From Cymodocea nodosa (taxonomy: Eukaryota > Streptophyta > Magnoliopsida > Alismatales > Cymodoceaceae): a DNA stretch of 64,000 bases. The notes under the pieces are model-generated. The model was not told the origin of the DNA, did no database searches, and saw only the letters and a list, made by a program, of their open reading frames with translations. The stretch covers positions 12,593,501 through 12,657,500 of the forward strand of contig CM072339.1 in NCBI GenBank assembly GCA_036874045.1, read 5' to 3'. A program made the position numbers and the translations under genes. Shown here one piece after another: positions 22,022 to 34,013 of this stretch. The first letter of the stretch is position 1; each line of letters starts with the position of its first letter.

Positions 22022-24289
22022 ATGGTCTCCAAGTTCTACAAAGGTCGTGGCAGAGGAAAAGGCAAAAGCAGAAGAGATGCAAAAGGAAAAGAAATAGAGA
22101 ATGATGAAGTTCCACATACTTGGTTCAAGAAAATACTTCGAGTGGATAGAAGGTTAGCTGAAATTTATAAAGATTACGTCTTTCCTAAAGGTATACTAAA
22201 TGAAGTTAGACAAGAACTCCAAAATATTGATGCTAGTATTACATACATGGGGATTCGAAGTAAATTTGATAGAGAATACAGAATGAAATGTGTTGAGATT
22301 GCATTTTTGGAAAAGTATGCAAAATATTTGGAAAAAGGTGTAGGTTCATCAAATAGAACTCCTCAAACTCTTATAAACGGTACAAGACTACACGCATTTG
22401 AGGAAGAGCATGAATCAGCTATCCCTACTCCTTTATAGTCAAAACAAGTAGAATCAGATATTGCTGTAGACAAAACAAAAGTTGACAGTCTTCGAAAGGC
22501 CATTGCAATAGAAAGTGCCTTAGAAGAATTAAAGCAGAAAACTTTTATGGAGCAATTTGAAAAGAAAACAGCAATACTTGAAAGGGAGAAACAGAAATGT
22601 TATAGAAGAAGGAAAGCTAGAAAAATTATGTCTAAGGAAACAAAGTCTATTGAAAAAGGAAAATCAGATGAAAATTTATTTCCAAAGGACAATGTATGTC
22701 TAGACATTGTACCTTATTGTGCATTTGATAAACTCATCAATTCTGAGCACACTGAAACTGATGAAGATAATGAGACTTTATTTTCCCTTGCTAGAAAGCT
22801 TCAGAAGAAATACAAGTCAAATATGAGCTCAAGTTTTTCTATTAGTACAAGTCCTAATGATGTAGATATTGACAAATTAGAGCATTAGGCACCTAACATT
22901 GAACAAGTTATTGCAGATATAATTGACAATGTTAAAGCATTAACTAGTTCACAGGCTGAATTGTTTAGAGTAGTAGATATTGAAAATGTTAAGACTCCAG
23001 AAGAGCTAAAAGTTAACCAGCCTTCTACGGAATCTATAGAAGCAGAGTCTGAGAATTCACAGCAAGAATCAATGGAATTATCTGTTGAACAAAATGAACA
23101 ATTACTGACAGATACACTAGCTATAGAATTTATGGAAAAATTGAACTCTGAACATTCTATAGAGACTGAAAAGATGAATGTTGAGAATATTGACAATGTT
23201 CCTAACACTATTGAAGCTGAAGAATCAAGCTTACCTGAGCAGCTTCAAGATAATATTTTGGAAGAGGAACAACATGACATTCATTTTGAAAAAGAGGTTG
23301 CTGAAGATGAATTAAACTCTGAATCATGGCTTCAGGTATCACCTTCTTTGTGTACAATATTACAAATTCAAGGTAATTCAATTCATTTTAGATTTGAAGA
23401 AGCATTGCATAAATACAATAATCTAATTACATGTCAGATTCTGCATGCTCGTCCAATAAAGTTCAGAAATTTAATGGACATAAGAGATCTATTTGAGTTT
23501 CAAGGCCTCATTAAATTCTTGCTAGTAGGAACAAAATGGAAGCAATACATAGAGCTTATTGCAGCTTTTTATAGCAATCTGGTCAAGAATGGAAATTTTC
23601 TGAAAACTCAAATAAATGAATAGGAGTTTATATTGTCTCCTGAGTTAATTTTTGAAGTTTTAGGATTAAAGAATGAAGGTGGTGTTGTTACCAACAGATT
23701 TGACATGATAAGACAACTGGAATGGAACATTCAGTCTTTATCAAAAATTTCAGATGTATATTCTGAAATGAGATTAATGGAAAATCTGAATGCAGAGGTA
23801 AGGTTTATTACAAATATATTGCATGCAAATTTATTTCAGAGAGTTGGACACAATTTGGAAGTCAGCAGAAGCTGTTTATATGCAACTTATGGCCTACTGA
23901 ATAGAATTCAAATAAATTGGTTTGATGTATTTATGTCTCAACTACAGCATATGAGTTCAAAGTTATTTTATGGTGATGCTGTATGTAGAATCCTTGCAAG
24001 CCAATTGACTTTATCTGACTGGCCCTTTGAAACTAAAGGCATGAGAGCATTTAGTGTCAAAGATTTGCAAAAATTACAGGCCATGCACAAACCTCAATGA
24101 CAACAACAACAACAACCTGATACAGACCATATACAACAACAACAACAAAGCTATTCAGTTCAAGCAGAACAGCAAACCCAGCTACCTCCTAACTTAGATG
24201 CAGTGCTTAACGACATTAGAAATGATATTAGGCATCTTGGAGATAAAATATGTAATGCTATAAATGATATACTTAGGAGGGGTCAATAA
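22022..24289 (+). pseudogene. Additional ORF of element A (envelope position, plant transposon-protein-like)
   Basis: The ATG in ACGATGGTCTCC opens a basic N-terminus (KFYKGRGRGKGKSRRDAKGK) that could bind nucleic acid or act as a nuclear signal. An acidic E/S-rich middle follows (about 22900-23330), then a more conserved C-terminal part with FEFQGLIKFL, WKQYIELIAAFYSNLV and LIFEVLGLKNEG. A glutamine-rich run (about 24097-24180) and a short helical tail end it. The FYSNLV and FEVLGL context recalls the putative plant transposon protein domain (PF20167), from memory. No signal peptide or membrane segment is evident, so it is not a clear envelope protein. The frame is broken. Confidence 0.65.
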
Positions 24290-24784
24290 CTATTTTTGTT
24301 TGTTTCTGAATACAAAATGTAATGTTTGTATTACTTGTTTGATTCATTGAACAATACATTTTTCTGTAAATGTGTTCAATTATTATTGTTGTTTACAGAA
24401 ATTGTTGTTATAATTCTCTTATATATGTATATATATTCTTTGTAATTATCTTTTTGATTAATGACAAAAAGGGGGAGAAATATTATAAAAAGATGATTAT
24501 GATCTTAATTGCATATATATATTATAAAAGGAGATGCTATTGAATGGTTATTGTAATCTGACAGATGATAATTAGAAAACTGATACTTATATAATTATTG
24601 ACATCTGAGAGTTTTAGTTCTGAGAGGTAAAATTTACACAAACAATAGAAATAAGCTTAAGTGAACTTAAGTCAACAAACAAGTTTGTTGAATTAAAAGT
24701 TAACCCAACGAAGGTGCTTTGATGAGTTATACATATTTCATAATTGATTTAATATGGTTTTGTCAACATCAAAAAGGGGGAGAT
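24290..24784 (+). other. 3' untranslated region with serial purine tracts, element A
   Basis: No gene. An AAAAAGGGGGAGA tract (24466-24478) precedes by about 300 bases the polypurine tract AAAAAGGGGGAGAT (24771-24784) that abuts the 3' LTR. The same pair occurs in B at 48995-49007 and 49300-49313. Serial purine tracts are a feature I recall for Sireviruses. Confidence 0.7.
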
Positions 24785-26454
24785 TGTTGAGTATTTTAGT
24801 TTTGATGATGTGTGCTGAATGAAAATAATCATATTTCCTCAATTACTATTGCTTGTGAAAAGAAATTAAAATCATTAATTAATACAAAAAAAGCTTACTG
24901 ATATAAATACTTGTTTGTATTGGATCTGAAGTTAATAACTAGTCATTTCGTTGCATTAATTTCTCATTTAGCTAAACATTAAGTTAACGTGTGGTTTTAT
25001 TGAAAAGCATGATATCTTTTAAAGTTATATTTTCTATATCATGAACAGTGCACGTTTAGACAACTCGTTAAGTTAGAGTTTTGTTTGTATAGAGTTCACG
25101 TGAGAACTCGTTAAGTTAGAGGCTTAAAGGTTAAAATAGGTCACGTGATAACTCGTTAAGTTAGTGAGTAAAAGAAGAGACGAACTCGTTAAGTTAGTGT
25201 TATACACGTGGTGAAATTATAAGTTACGAATGTTGTATTGTATCACGTGAAGTGCACATGTTTAACTCGTTAAGTTAACATAACTAAACGCGTTGAGTTG
25301 CTATATTCAACACTAAGGCAATGCGTTAGGTTAGCGTTATAAACTTAAGTTGTTATTTTTACACGTGGTAAAATTCTTATTATAAAAACATTTGTTTATT
25401 ACTGATTCGGTGAGTTATTGTTTAACCTTCCGAAAGAAAGGTTAAGCTGGTTCGTTGAGTTATCATAACACAACGGAGATGGTTCATTGAGATAGCCTAA
25501 CACCATGGACTTAGTTCGTTGAGTTAGCTACAGTACTTGCCACATGAAATAGCACATGGTGAACTCGTTAAGTTAGAAACGTTAAGTTATATATATATAC
25601 TTGTGTTACTCGTTTAGTTAACATTAAAGTAACGACTTCTTATTACACTGATGAAAAACTTTTGGACGAGAAAGTTTATTTTGCAGGAAATTTTTCAGAG
25701 ATCCAAGACTGATGATTAAAGGAAATTCGAAATATAAACGTGGGTTGGAACGTGTGTGTTTTGATGAAGGAAAAAGAAAAGGCGTGGAGAAGTGGAAAAC
25801 TAGTAGTGATTAAACGTGGAGGATATGCATGAAATGAAGATACAGTATAAAAGGCATAGAGTTCTCGTTGATCAAACCATCTTTGCACACAAAAAGAAAA
25901 ATCTTTTCAAGGATCAAACCATCCTTGCACACAAAAAGAAAAATCTTTTCAAGGATCAAACCATCCCTGCACACAAAAAGAGAAATCTTTTTCAGGGATC
26001 AAAAACACCTTCTCGGGGAAAATCTCTCAAGTGGAAGAAAATTCAGTGAAGCAGAAAAGGTCAGATTTATGTCGCTGAAGAGTTGAAGTATCAAAAGAAA
26101 GCAAATTTGGTGAAGCAGAGAAAGACAAGATATTCGTCACTAAAGAATTGCTGAAGAAGAAGAAAGAAGAAGAAGAAAGATCTCAAACAAGGAGAAATGT
26201 TTTAAATTCCGTAAATTAGTTTTCTCTGTTTGTAGTTATGAAATTGTTTAGATCATACATGGTATCGAGATATAATTGCATCTACAATTTCTGAGGAGAA
26301 TTGAATTGTATATTGTAATTGAAACCTTGAATAAAAATGATTTTATGAAAACACTATCTCGACTTGTTTTTGAGTTTTAAAGTTTCAATTATATTTCAGA
26401 AAATATTAAAAATACACAATTCACCCCCCTCTTGTGTAGCCATACGATCCTACA
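24785..26454 (+). repeat. 3' LTR of element A (1670 bp)
   Basis: It begins TGTTGAGTATTTTAG after the purine tract and ends CCTACA. CACGTG occurs at 25097, 25142, 25205, 25244 and 25362. AACTCGTTAAGTT-type words recur, followed by GTTCGTTGAGTTA inverted repeats. A TATAAAAG box lies at 25846-25853, three 42-bp repeats follow, and AATAAA is at 26330-26335. The order suggests an enhancer-like U3 with promoter, transcript start and poly(A) signal near the 3' end. Confidence 0.9.
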
Positions 26455-28885
26455 TATAGCATGATTTTCTTTATCACCTTTAAAATTTTCTAAAGTAGTA
26501 GACAAGAAACAATTTTCTTCTTCCATAATGGACGAAGAGTTTCTAATATTCTTATTTTCTAGTTTACAAACTTTAAGTTTTTGTAATAATGCATAATAAG
26601 CACATAATAATTCATCAAAGTTAAAATCTGAAATACTTTCAGGATCAGATATTACCTTAGACTCATCTACCATGAAACACACATGAGCAACGTGTTCTGA
26701 CTCTTGTTCTTCTTCTGAATGTGAAGATTTTGATGATGATTCCTCAGATTCAAACTCTTCTAATGTGTCATCCCAAGTGACCTTCAAAGCTTTTTTCTTA
26801 TAAAACTTTTTCTGAGTTTTCTGAGCCATCTTCTTCTGATTTGTCCTACTTTGCTTTTCATTTTTCCTTATAAGACAATTTGGAGAAAGATGTTCAGGTT
26901 TCTTGCAATTGTAACATACATACTTTCTAGATGAAGAATTCTTTTCATTCAGTGACTTTGGCATTAAGGGTTTGTCATTCTATTCCTTTGTTGTTTCCTA
27001 GCTTTCTATGCTTTCTTGAATTTTCTAGTCAACAAAATCAAATCCTCGTCAGAATCAATTGATATTTCAGAATCTGAATTAATTTCAATGGCTATTTCTT
27101 TCTTCATTTTTAATTTGTTATGACTTAGTGAATCATTTAATTGAACTTCATAAGCAATTAAATTTCCTATAAGTTCATTTATAGTATAAACATTTAAATC
27201 TCATGATTCCTCAATTGATGTCACTTTCTGAGACCATTTAGAACTTAGGGATCTACGAATTTTTCTCACCGAATCCTTTTGTTCAAAATTATTTCCTAAG
27301 CATTTTAAAGAATTTATGATATCTAAGAATCTGGAAAACATCTCAGAAATACTTTCGTCTTCATGCATCTTAAAGAGTTCATATTTATGAATTAACATGT
27401 TTATCTTAGTCTCTTTAACTTGAGAAGTACCTTCATGTGAAACTTCTAATGCATGCCACACCTCATAAGTAGATTTATAAGCTGACACTTTACTGAACTA
27501 TTCATAACTCAATGTACAAAATAAAATATTTAAGCCCTTAGCATTTAGAGTCTAATTTTCTTTTTTAGTAATTGTCCAAGTATTATAAGGGGAAGAAAAT
27601 GGAGTATATGGTTTAGAAATCATGAACCACAACTTGTGATCTATACTTTGAAGAAAGATTATCATCCTATATTTCCAATATTCAAAATATATTCCATCAA
27701 ATAGAGGACAATTAAGATTTTGGCCTTCATACAAAGAAAAGTTACCATTTCTAGTTGCCATCTTACCTTTGATTTTTCAACCTATAAGATTTTAAACAAT
27801 TTAAAACTTTCAAAAACAACTTGAGCCTAAAATCAACAAATTTAAACATATGCTCAGATATTAATTTTTGTTTAAAAATAAGGAAGGTAGAATAAGCTTT
27901 GATATTAATTAAATTGGTATCGATTTTATTTCAAAGATTATTAACCAGCTCTAATACCATTTGTAGGATCGAATGACTACACAAGAGGAGGGTGAATTGT
28001 GTTTTTCAACATTTTCAAAAATAATTGAAACTTCAAAATTAAAAACAAGTCGAGACATTGTTTTAATCAAATCATTTTATTCAAGGTTTCAATTATAATA
28101 TACAATTCAATTCTCCTTAGAAATTGTAGATGCAATTATATAACGATATCATATTTCATCTAATCAATTTCATAACTATAAACAGAGAAAACTAATTTGT
28201 GGAATTTAAAACATTTCTCCCTATTTGAGATTTTTCTTCTTCTTCTTCTTTTGCAAATCTTCTGTGACAAATATCTGACTTTCTCTACTTCACTGAATTT
28301 TCTTTCTTTTGATTCTTCAAATCTTCAATGACATATATTTGACTTTCTCTTCTTCACTGAATTTTCTTCTATCTAAGAGCTTTTCCCCGAAGAGGTGTTT
28401 TGATCCCTAAAAATATATTTTGTTTGGTGTGCAAGGATAATTGGTCAACGAGAATTCTATACCTTTTATATTGTATATTCATTTCATGCATATCCTCCAC
28501 ATTTAATCACAAGTAGTTTTCCACACTTCACGTCTTCTCTTTTTCCTTCATCAAAATACACACATTCTGACCTACATTTTCCTTTTGAATTTTCTTTAAT
28601 CATCAATCTTGGATCTCTGAAAAATTTCCTACAAAATAAACTTTCTCATCCAAAATTTTTCATCAAGTGTAATAACAAGTCGTTGTGTTAATGTTAACTA
28701 AACGAGTAAAATAAGTAGATTTATAACTTAACGTATCTAACTTAATGAGTTCATCATTTGTCAAATCACGTAACAAGTACTATAGCTAACTCAACGAACT
28801 AAGTCTATAATGTTACGCTAACTCAACGAACCAATAAAAATGTCTTCTGAAAGGTTAAATGCTAACACACTGAAAAATGTTTAAG
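26455..28885 (-). mobile_element. Opposite-strand 5' fragment of the same Sirevirus family
   Basis: On the minus strand the order is LTR part (about 28885 to 27962), primer site (27959-27948, TGGTATTAGAGC), leader, and gag from an ATG near 27761 down to 26455. Gag motifs include EYWKYRM, YEVWHALEVSHEGTSQVKE and a zinc knuckle CYNCKKPEHLSPNC. Pol is absent. It abuts the end of element A's 3' LTR. LTR homology fades near 28885. It is more diverged than A, B and D, and broken. Confidence 0.8.
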
Positions 28886-28945
28886 TATCGAATAGTTAAG
28901 TTTTCAAAGTATCTAAAATACCTTTTTATCAAAAAACTAGTGAGA

Positions 28946-30712
28946 CACTGTTTAGAATGAAAAAGTGCATAATATTAACGGTTAAATGATGGTTAATTGG
29001 ATAATATTTAGCTTATCTTATGAGAATTACGCCATTATGTTATAATTACACTTTTATATGCTTTAATGAAAGAATATGCATAATTTTAGAAAATTAACGT
29101 TAATTAAGTACATTTTTGAACTATCGGTGAATTACAGCTTTTTAATTCCTAAGTATTTGAATTTTTTGTTATTTCGGAGAGTTATATTGCATGTACCGAA
29201 CATTTATGTTTTAAACGCTTAAAGAATATTTTATTATTTCCTAGAGCACATGTGTTGTAACATTAATGCATGACTTAAGTGAATGTTCGATAAGTTATTT
29301 GTTAACTATCCAAAATGCATCTAAGCATCGGATAGTTAGGTTTGTAAGTATCCAAAATATTTGAACTCATTAAGTTAGGTTTATGCACGTGTTGAATTTA
29401 AATGCTTTATTATGTCACGTGAGCTACACATGCTTAACTCGTTAAGTTAGCATAACTATGCGTGTTGTGTTAGTGTTATAAGCTTATAAGTTATTTCTTT
29501 ATTACATGTGTTTTACAGTTAAATCAACGAAGTAAGTCCATTGAGTTACACTAACTCCATAGACCATTTATTTTCTAATATGCCACTGTAGTAGTTGTAG
29601 AAACAAGGAATTCGAAGAAAAACCACAATTGCATGTATCACGCAAGAATTCACTCATGGAATGAAGAAGAAATCATCATCATTGATATGAATGAAGGAAA
29701 TCCAACCAATGATTTAGGTAGAAGTAGTTATTACTGAAAGAAATATAAAAGAAGAGGAGAAAGACGAAGAAGTGTGTATGTGTAGATGGAGAACCGCGCT
29801 AACTGCAAGAAGTGTCAGAAGTTCCCTGAAGCTCCATACTACCATCAAAATCACCAACCATTGGAGGTTTGTGAAGGTACTTTCTAGATGTCGGGTCGAT
29901 TCCAAGCCAAACATGGTGACTAACAACTACTGTGAGGAATGATCACATTATAGGAAGGGAAGCCATTTTCACCAAGCACTAACTCATATCCTAGGAGATC
30001 GTAAAGCTTCTAGCCTTGGTTTCGGGTTGATGCTAGTATGCTAAAGAGGAGATCATCTTACAATTCTTGATTCATGATTCTATAGGGACAAGAGGCAAGA
30101 TTGTAAGTGATTAAGTTTTCAATGGTGTGATCACGTCACATGTAGTGACAGAAGTTTTTACTATCGATAGAGATTTTTACATTTCACCTTTCACTCATCT
30201 TTAGGAACATATCAAAACAAAAATACCAAAAACAACAAATTATATGTGTTTACATTTAGTATTAAATTGTTGTATTGTTTGCTTTGTATCGTGATTAATA
30301 TTATCATTGTTAGTATTGTGAATGTTTTATGTTTGTTTGATTCAGAAAATAGAAAATAGTTTTACCGTTTAATGAAATTGAGTCGTCCCAGATACTTAAA
30401 GATTTAAATGGTTACTATTTAAAATATCTGAATGTTAGTGTTGTTTAATGACAAATCTAATATTAACTAACATTAAAGAGCTTAATTAATGTTATTTACA
30501 TTCTGTGGAACCGCCCAATGGTTGGACGAATTCCTCTATAAATAACAGTATTTAACTAGAAAGATAAGCTCGTGGAGTTAACTTAATTCCACTAGGTTAG
30601 TCCATTGAGTTAACTATAACTCCACAAACTAAGTCTGTTGTCTTAACTGCAACTCAACGGAGTGCTTAACTGAACACATGTAAACTTCAATATAAAAATC
30701 AGCACTATTTAG
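28946..30712 (+). repeat. LTR-like tandem unit 1 (period about 1767 bp)
   Basis: The unit starts CACTGTTTAGAATGAAAAAG and its counterpart starts at 30713. It contains CACGTG words, AACTCGTTAAGTTAG and an ACTCGTTAAGTTAGCATAACTA block that clearly resemble the LTRs of A, B and D. A promoter-like ATATAAAAG (about 29744) and several hundred bases of unknown non-coding sequence follow. It seems to be a diverged Sirevirus LTR type. No gene is seen; the small open frames are not conserved between the two units. Confidence 0.65.
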
Positions 30713-32164
30713 AATGAAAAAGTGCATAATATTAACAGTTAAATGATGGTTAATTGTAGAATATTTAGCTTATCATATGAGAACTAAGCTATTATGTTAT
30801 AATTGCACTATTATATGCTTTAATGAAAGAGTCTGCATAATTTCAAGGAATTAGCATTAATTAAGTACATTTCTAAACTATCGGTAAGTTATAGGCTTTG
30901 AAATTCTTAAGTATCCAAATTTTTTGTTATTTTAAAGAGTTATATTGCATGTATCAGACAGTTATGTTTTAAATGTTTAAAGAATATTTTATTATTTCTT
31001 AGAGTACACGTGTTGTAACATTAATGCATGACTTAAGTGAATGTTCGGTAAGTTATTTGTTAACTATCTGAAATGCATCTAAGCATCGGATAGTTAGGTT
31101 CATAAGTATCTGAAATATCTGAACTCGTTAAGTTAGAATTATGCACGTGTTGAATTTAAATACTTTATTATGTCACGTGAGCTGCACATGTATAACTCGT
31201 TAAGTTATCATAACTACACGCATTGAATTATTGGAATAGACACTAAAGTAACGCATTGTATTAATATTATGCAGAAATAGGTAATGTAAACTTTCAAATA
31301 GTTAACATTTCATTTTGGTCGTAGAGTTATGTTAAAAACTCATATAGTTAAGTTATCTAGATGTGTGTTTTAATGTTTTAAGCTTTCACATGTTTTCCAT
31401 GTGCATTCGGTGATGAAAAAATCGAAGAGTTAGATAACTATTCGAGTTTTTATATGCATGGATGGTTAACTGTTTGAGTTTTATAAAATAACTAACGAAC
31501 AGATAAGTTTTCTTGTTTAGTCATGTGTTTTGCAAGTGCAAGAATAGAAGAATTATGAAAAGATACAATACGAAGGAAAACCACAATTGCACGTATCACG
31601 TAGGAATTCACTCATGGAATGAAGAAGAAATCACCATCATTGATATGAATGAAGGAAATCCAATCAATCATCTAAGCAAAAGCAGTTACTATAGAAAGAA
31701 ATATAAAAGAAGAGGAGAAAGACGAAGAAAAAGTGTGTGTAGAGGTGGAGAACCGTGCTAACTACAGGAAGCATCAGAAGTTCCTTGAAGCTCCACACCA
31801 CCGTCAAAATCACCAACCATCGGAGGTCTGTGAGGATACTTTCCAGATGTCGAGTCGATTTCGAACCAAACACGATGACTGACAACCACTATGAAGAGTG
31901 ATCACATCACGGGAAGGGAAGTCATTTTCACCAAGCACTGACTCATATCTCAGGAGATCGTAAAGTTTCTAGCCTTGGTTTCAGGTTGATACCAATATGC
32001 TGAAGAGGAGATCATCATACAATTCTTGATTCACGATTCTTTAGGGAGAGGAGGCAAGATTGTAAGTGATTAAGTTTTTAGTGGTGTAATCATGTCACAT
32101 GTAGTGACAGAAGTTTTTACTGTTGATAGAGATTTTTACATTTCATATTTCACTCATCTTCAAG

Positions 32165-33996
32165 TGTTAGGATCGATAGGCTTCACCAGAGGGGGGGTGA
32201 ATGGAGAACAGTGTGAATTAAAGCCTATTTTTCACTTTACTAACTAATTTGATTAATCAGTTTGCATAAGTAATAAACAGATAACAATATCATGCACAGC
32301 GGAAATAAAGGTAAGAAACATAAGAGAATTTTAGGTGGTTCACCAACTAAGCTAGTCCACCCCCAAGGGTCACTTGGGCTTCACTAAGTGTCTCAACACT
32401 TATACACTTGCTTTCAGGTCGAAGCAAGAACCAACCACACAGAAGTTTTCAAGTATAAACTCCAGAAAACCAACCTCTTGAGTTTTCAGGTCGAAATTCA
32501 AACCAACAACTGAATGTAGCTTTTAGGTTGAAGCCACGAACCAAATGATCCTTCTTGGATCAGACTTTCAGCACATGGAGAGCTTTAAGAATCTTCTTGT
32601 AAATCCAGCTTTCAATCGATTCTTTATTGAACTGAATTTGAGCTTTCTTCTATATCAGTAATTGATCTTCAATGTATACTGTATCTCTGTATGTATATGA
32701 GCAAAAAGCTATCTAAATCCGTTGTTCGTATCTTGTATATATACCTGATATGTACAATGATCATATTTTCTTCCAACGAATGTATTTTACTATACTTGAT
32801 TAGGATCAAGTCCTAATACGGCAAGTGACCGTTCAAAAAAATGTTTCAAGTCAACTTACCGATTTTCTTGTTCCTTCGGATAGTTAGCTATGTAACTCTC
32901 TGAAGAGTAACTGTAACTCACCGAAAGTTCACTTATCCTTTACTGCCAAGTAGGATTCCAAAATATTTAAATGTGAGCTGTCATCCAATCGGATACTTAT
33001 AACTGTAACTCATCGAACAGTTATATACTTGACTCTGTCAACTTTTCGATTTAATTTAGCACGTGCATAAAAGACTGACTTAAATTTCGGAAGGTTATCT
33101 TGTAACTCACCGAAATTCTTTAGGATTTCAGATAGTTATTTTCTAACTCTCCGAAAACTTATTTGAGCCACTGTCTGGAATTCTACATGTGGTAAATTCA
33201 ATGACTTAAGTTTCGAATGGTTAAACTGTAACTCACCGAAATTCTTTTGAAATTTCGGATAGTTATCTTTCTAACTCTTCGAAAACTCATTTGAGCATCT
33301 GTCTGGAATTTTGCACGTGGGAAATTCACTGACTTAAGTTTTGGATAGTTAAGCTGTAACTTACCGAAACTCTCTTTAAAATTTCGGATAGTTATCTAAC
33401 TCTCCAATTTTTCCCTTTTAAGCTTTCAACTACCGGCTTCTCCATTTTGCATGTGCGTAATAAAATGACTTAAGTTCCAGAAAGTTATGCCTGTAACTTA
33501 CCAAAAAACTCGAATAGTTATCTAACTCTCTAAAAAGAAAACTCGAATAGTTATCTAACTCTCCGACAAGTCCTTTTAGTTTCCATTCTGTATTTCTGCA
33601 CGTGGTTTATTGAATGACTTAACTTTCGGATAGTTATACCTATAACTCTCCAAAAAATCCTTTAAGCTTCTGGATAGTTAACTCCTTAACTATCCGATCA
33701 TTTAATCCCCTTTAACTGTCTGATTAAATAACTCTCCAAAGGCTTTATAATTTCGGATAGTTATTCTTCTAACTGTCCGATAGTATTGCTACTGCTTTAA
33801 ACTTACTCTTCAGATCTATAACTGTTCGATTTTCCTGTAACTTTAAGGCAATATTATCTAGAAACTTCTCCATCTGTTCATCTACATGGAATTTGTTTTA
33901 TCTGCCTTCTGATCTAAAGCTGCACTGACTTAACTATGAAATACAATATGTTTCCTCACATAGGTTTTGCATTATCAAAATACTAGGGTCCTAACA
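32165..33996 (-). repeat. 3' LTR of element C (1832 bp)
   Basis: The ends are TGTTAGGACC (minus strand, 33996) and GATCCTAACA (32165). Between 33060 and 33800 the LTR carries a repeated unit: a CACGTG or CATGTG word, then GACTTAAGTTTCGG, then paired CGGATAGTTA and TAACTCTCCG words. Word positions 33060, 33186, 33314, 33450 and 33599 give spacings of 126, 128, 136 and 149. A perfect hairpin GGATAGTTA/TAACTATCC lies at 33672-33695. Confidence 0.85.
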
Positions 33997-34013
33997 ATCT
34001 CTCCCTTTTTGAT

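Larger units (their letters stand above)
13613..26454 (+). mobile_element. Sirevirus-type Ty1/copia element A
   Basis: Order of parts: partial 5' LTR (13613-14916), primer site (14919-14930), gag (about 15115-17360), pol (about 17365-20435), spacer, additional ORF (22022-24289), purine tracts, 3' LTR (24785-26454). Long LTRs, an extra ORF after pol, serial purine tracts and an initiator-Met-type primer site point to the Sirevirus genus. The two LTRs share variants not seen in B or D (for instance the TTCCGAAAGAAAGG stretch), so they belong to one insertion. About 11 differences in the first 290 comparable bases suggest roughly 4% divergence. The element is broken in several places and is a fossil. 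Confidence 0.88.

Noticed and set aside
24097-24180. CAA-repeat microsatellite
   Set aside because: It encodes the glutamine-rich tail of the additional ORF and has a shorter counterpart at the same place in B, so it was kept as part of that ORF.
29714-31885. Small open frames in the tandem units as a host gene pair
   Set aside because: The frames are not preserved between the two units and no protein family is recognised.
33060-33800. CRISPR-like array
   Set aside because: The repeats are imperfect, units vary in length, there are no unique equal spacers, and the setting is a plant LTR.
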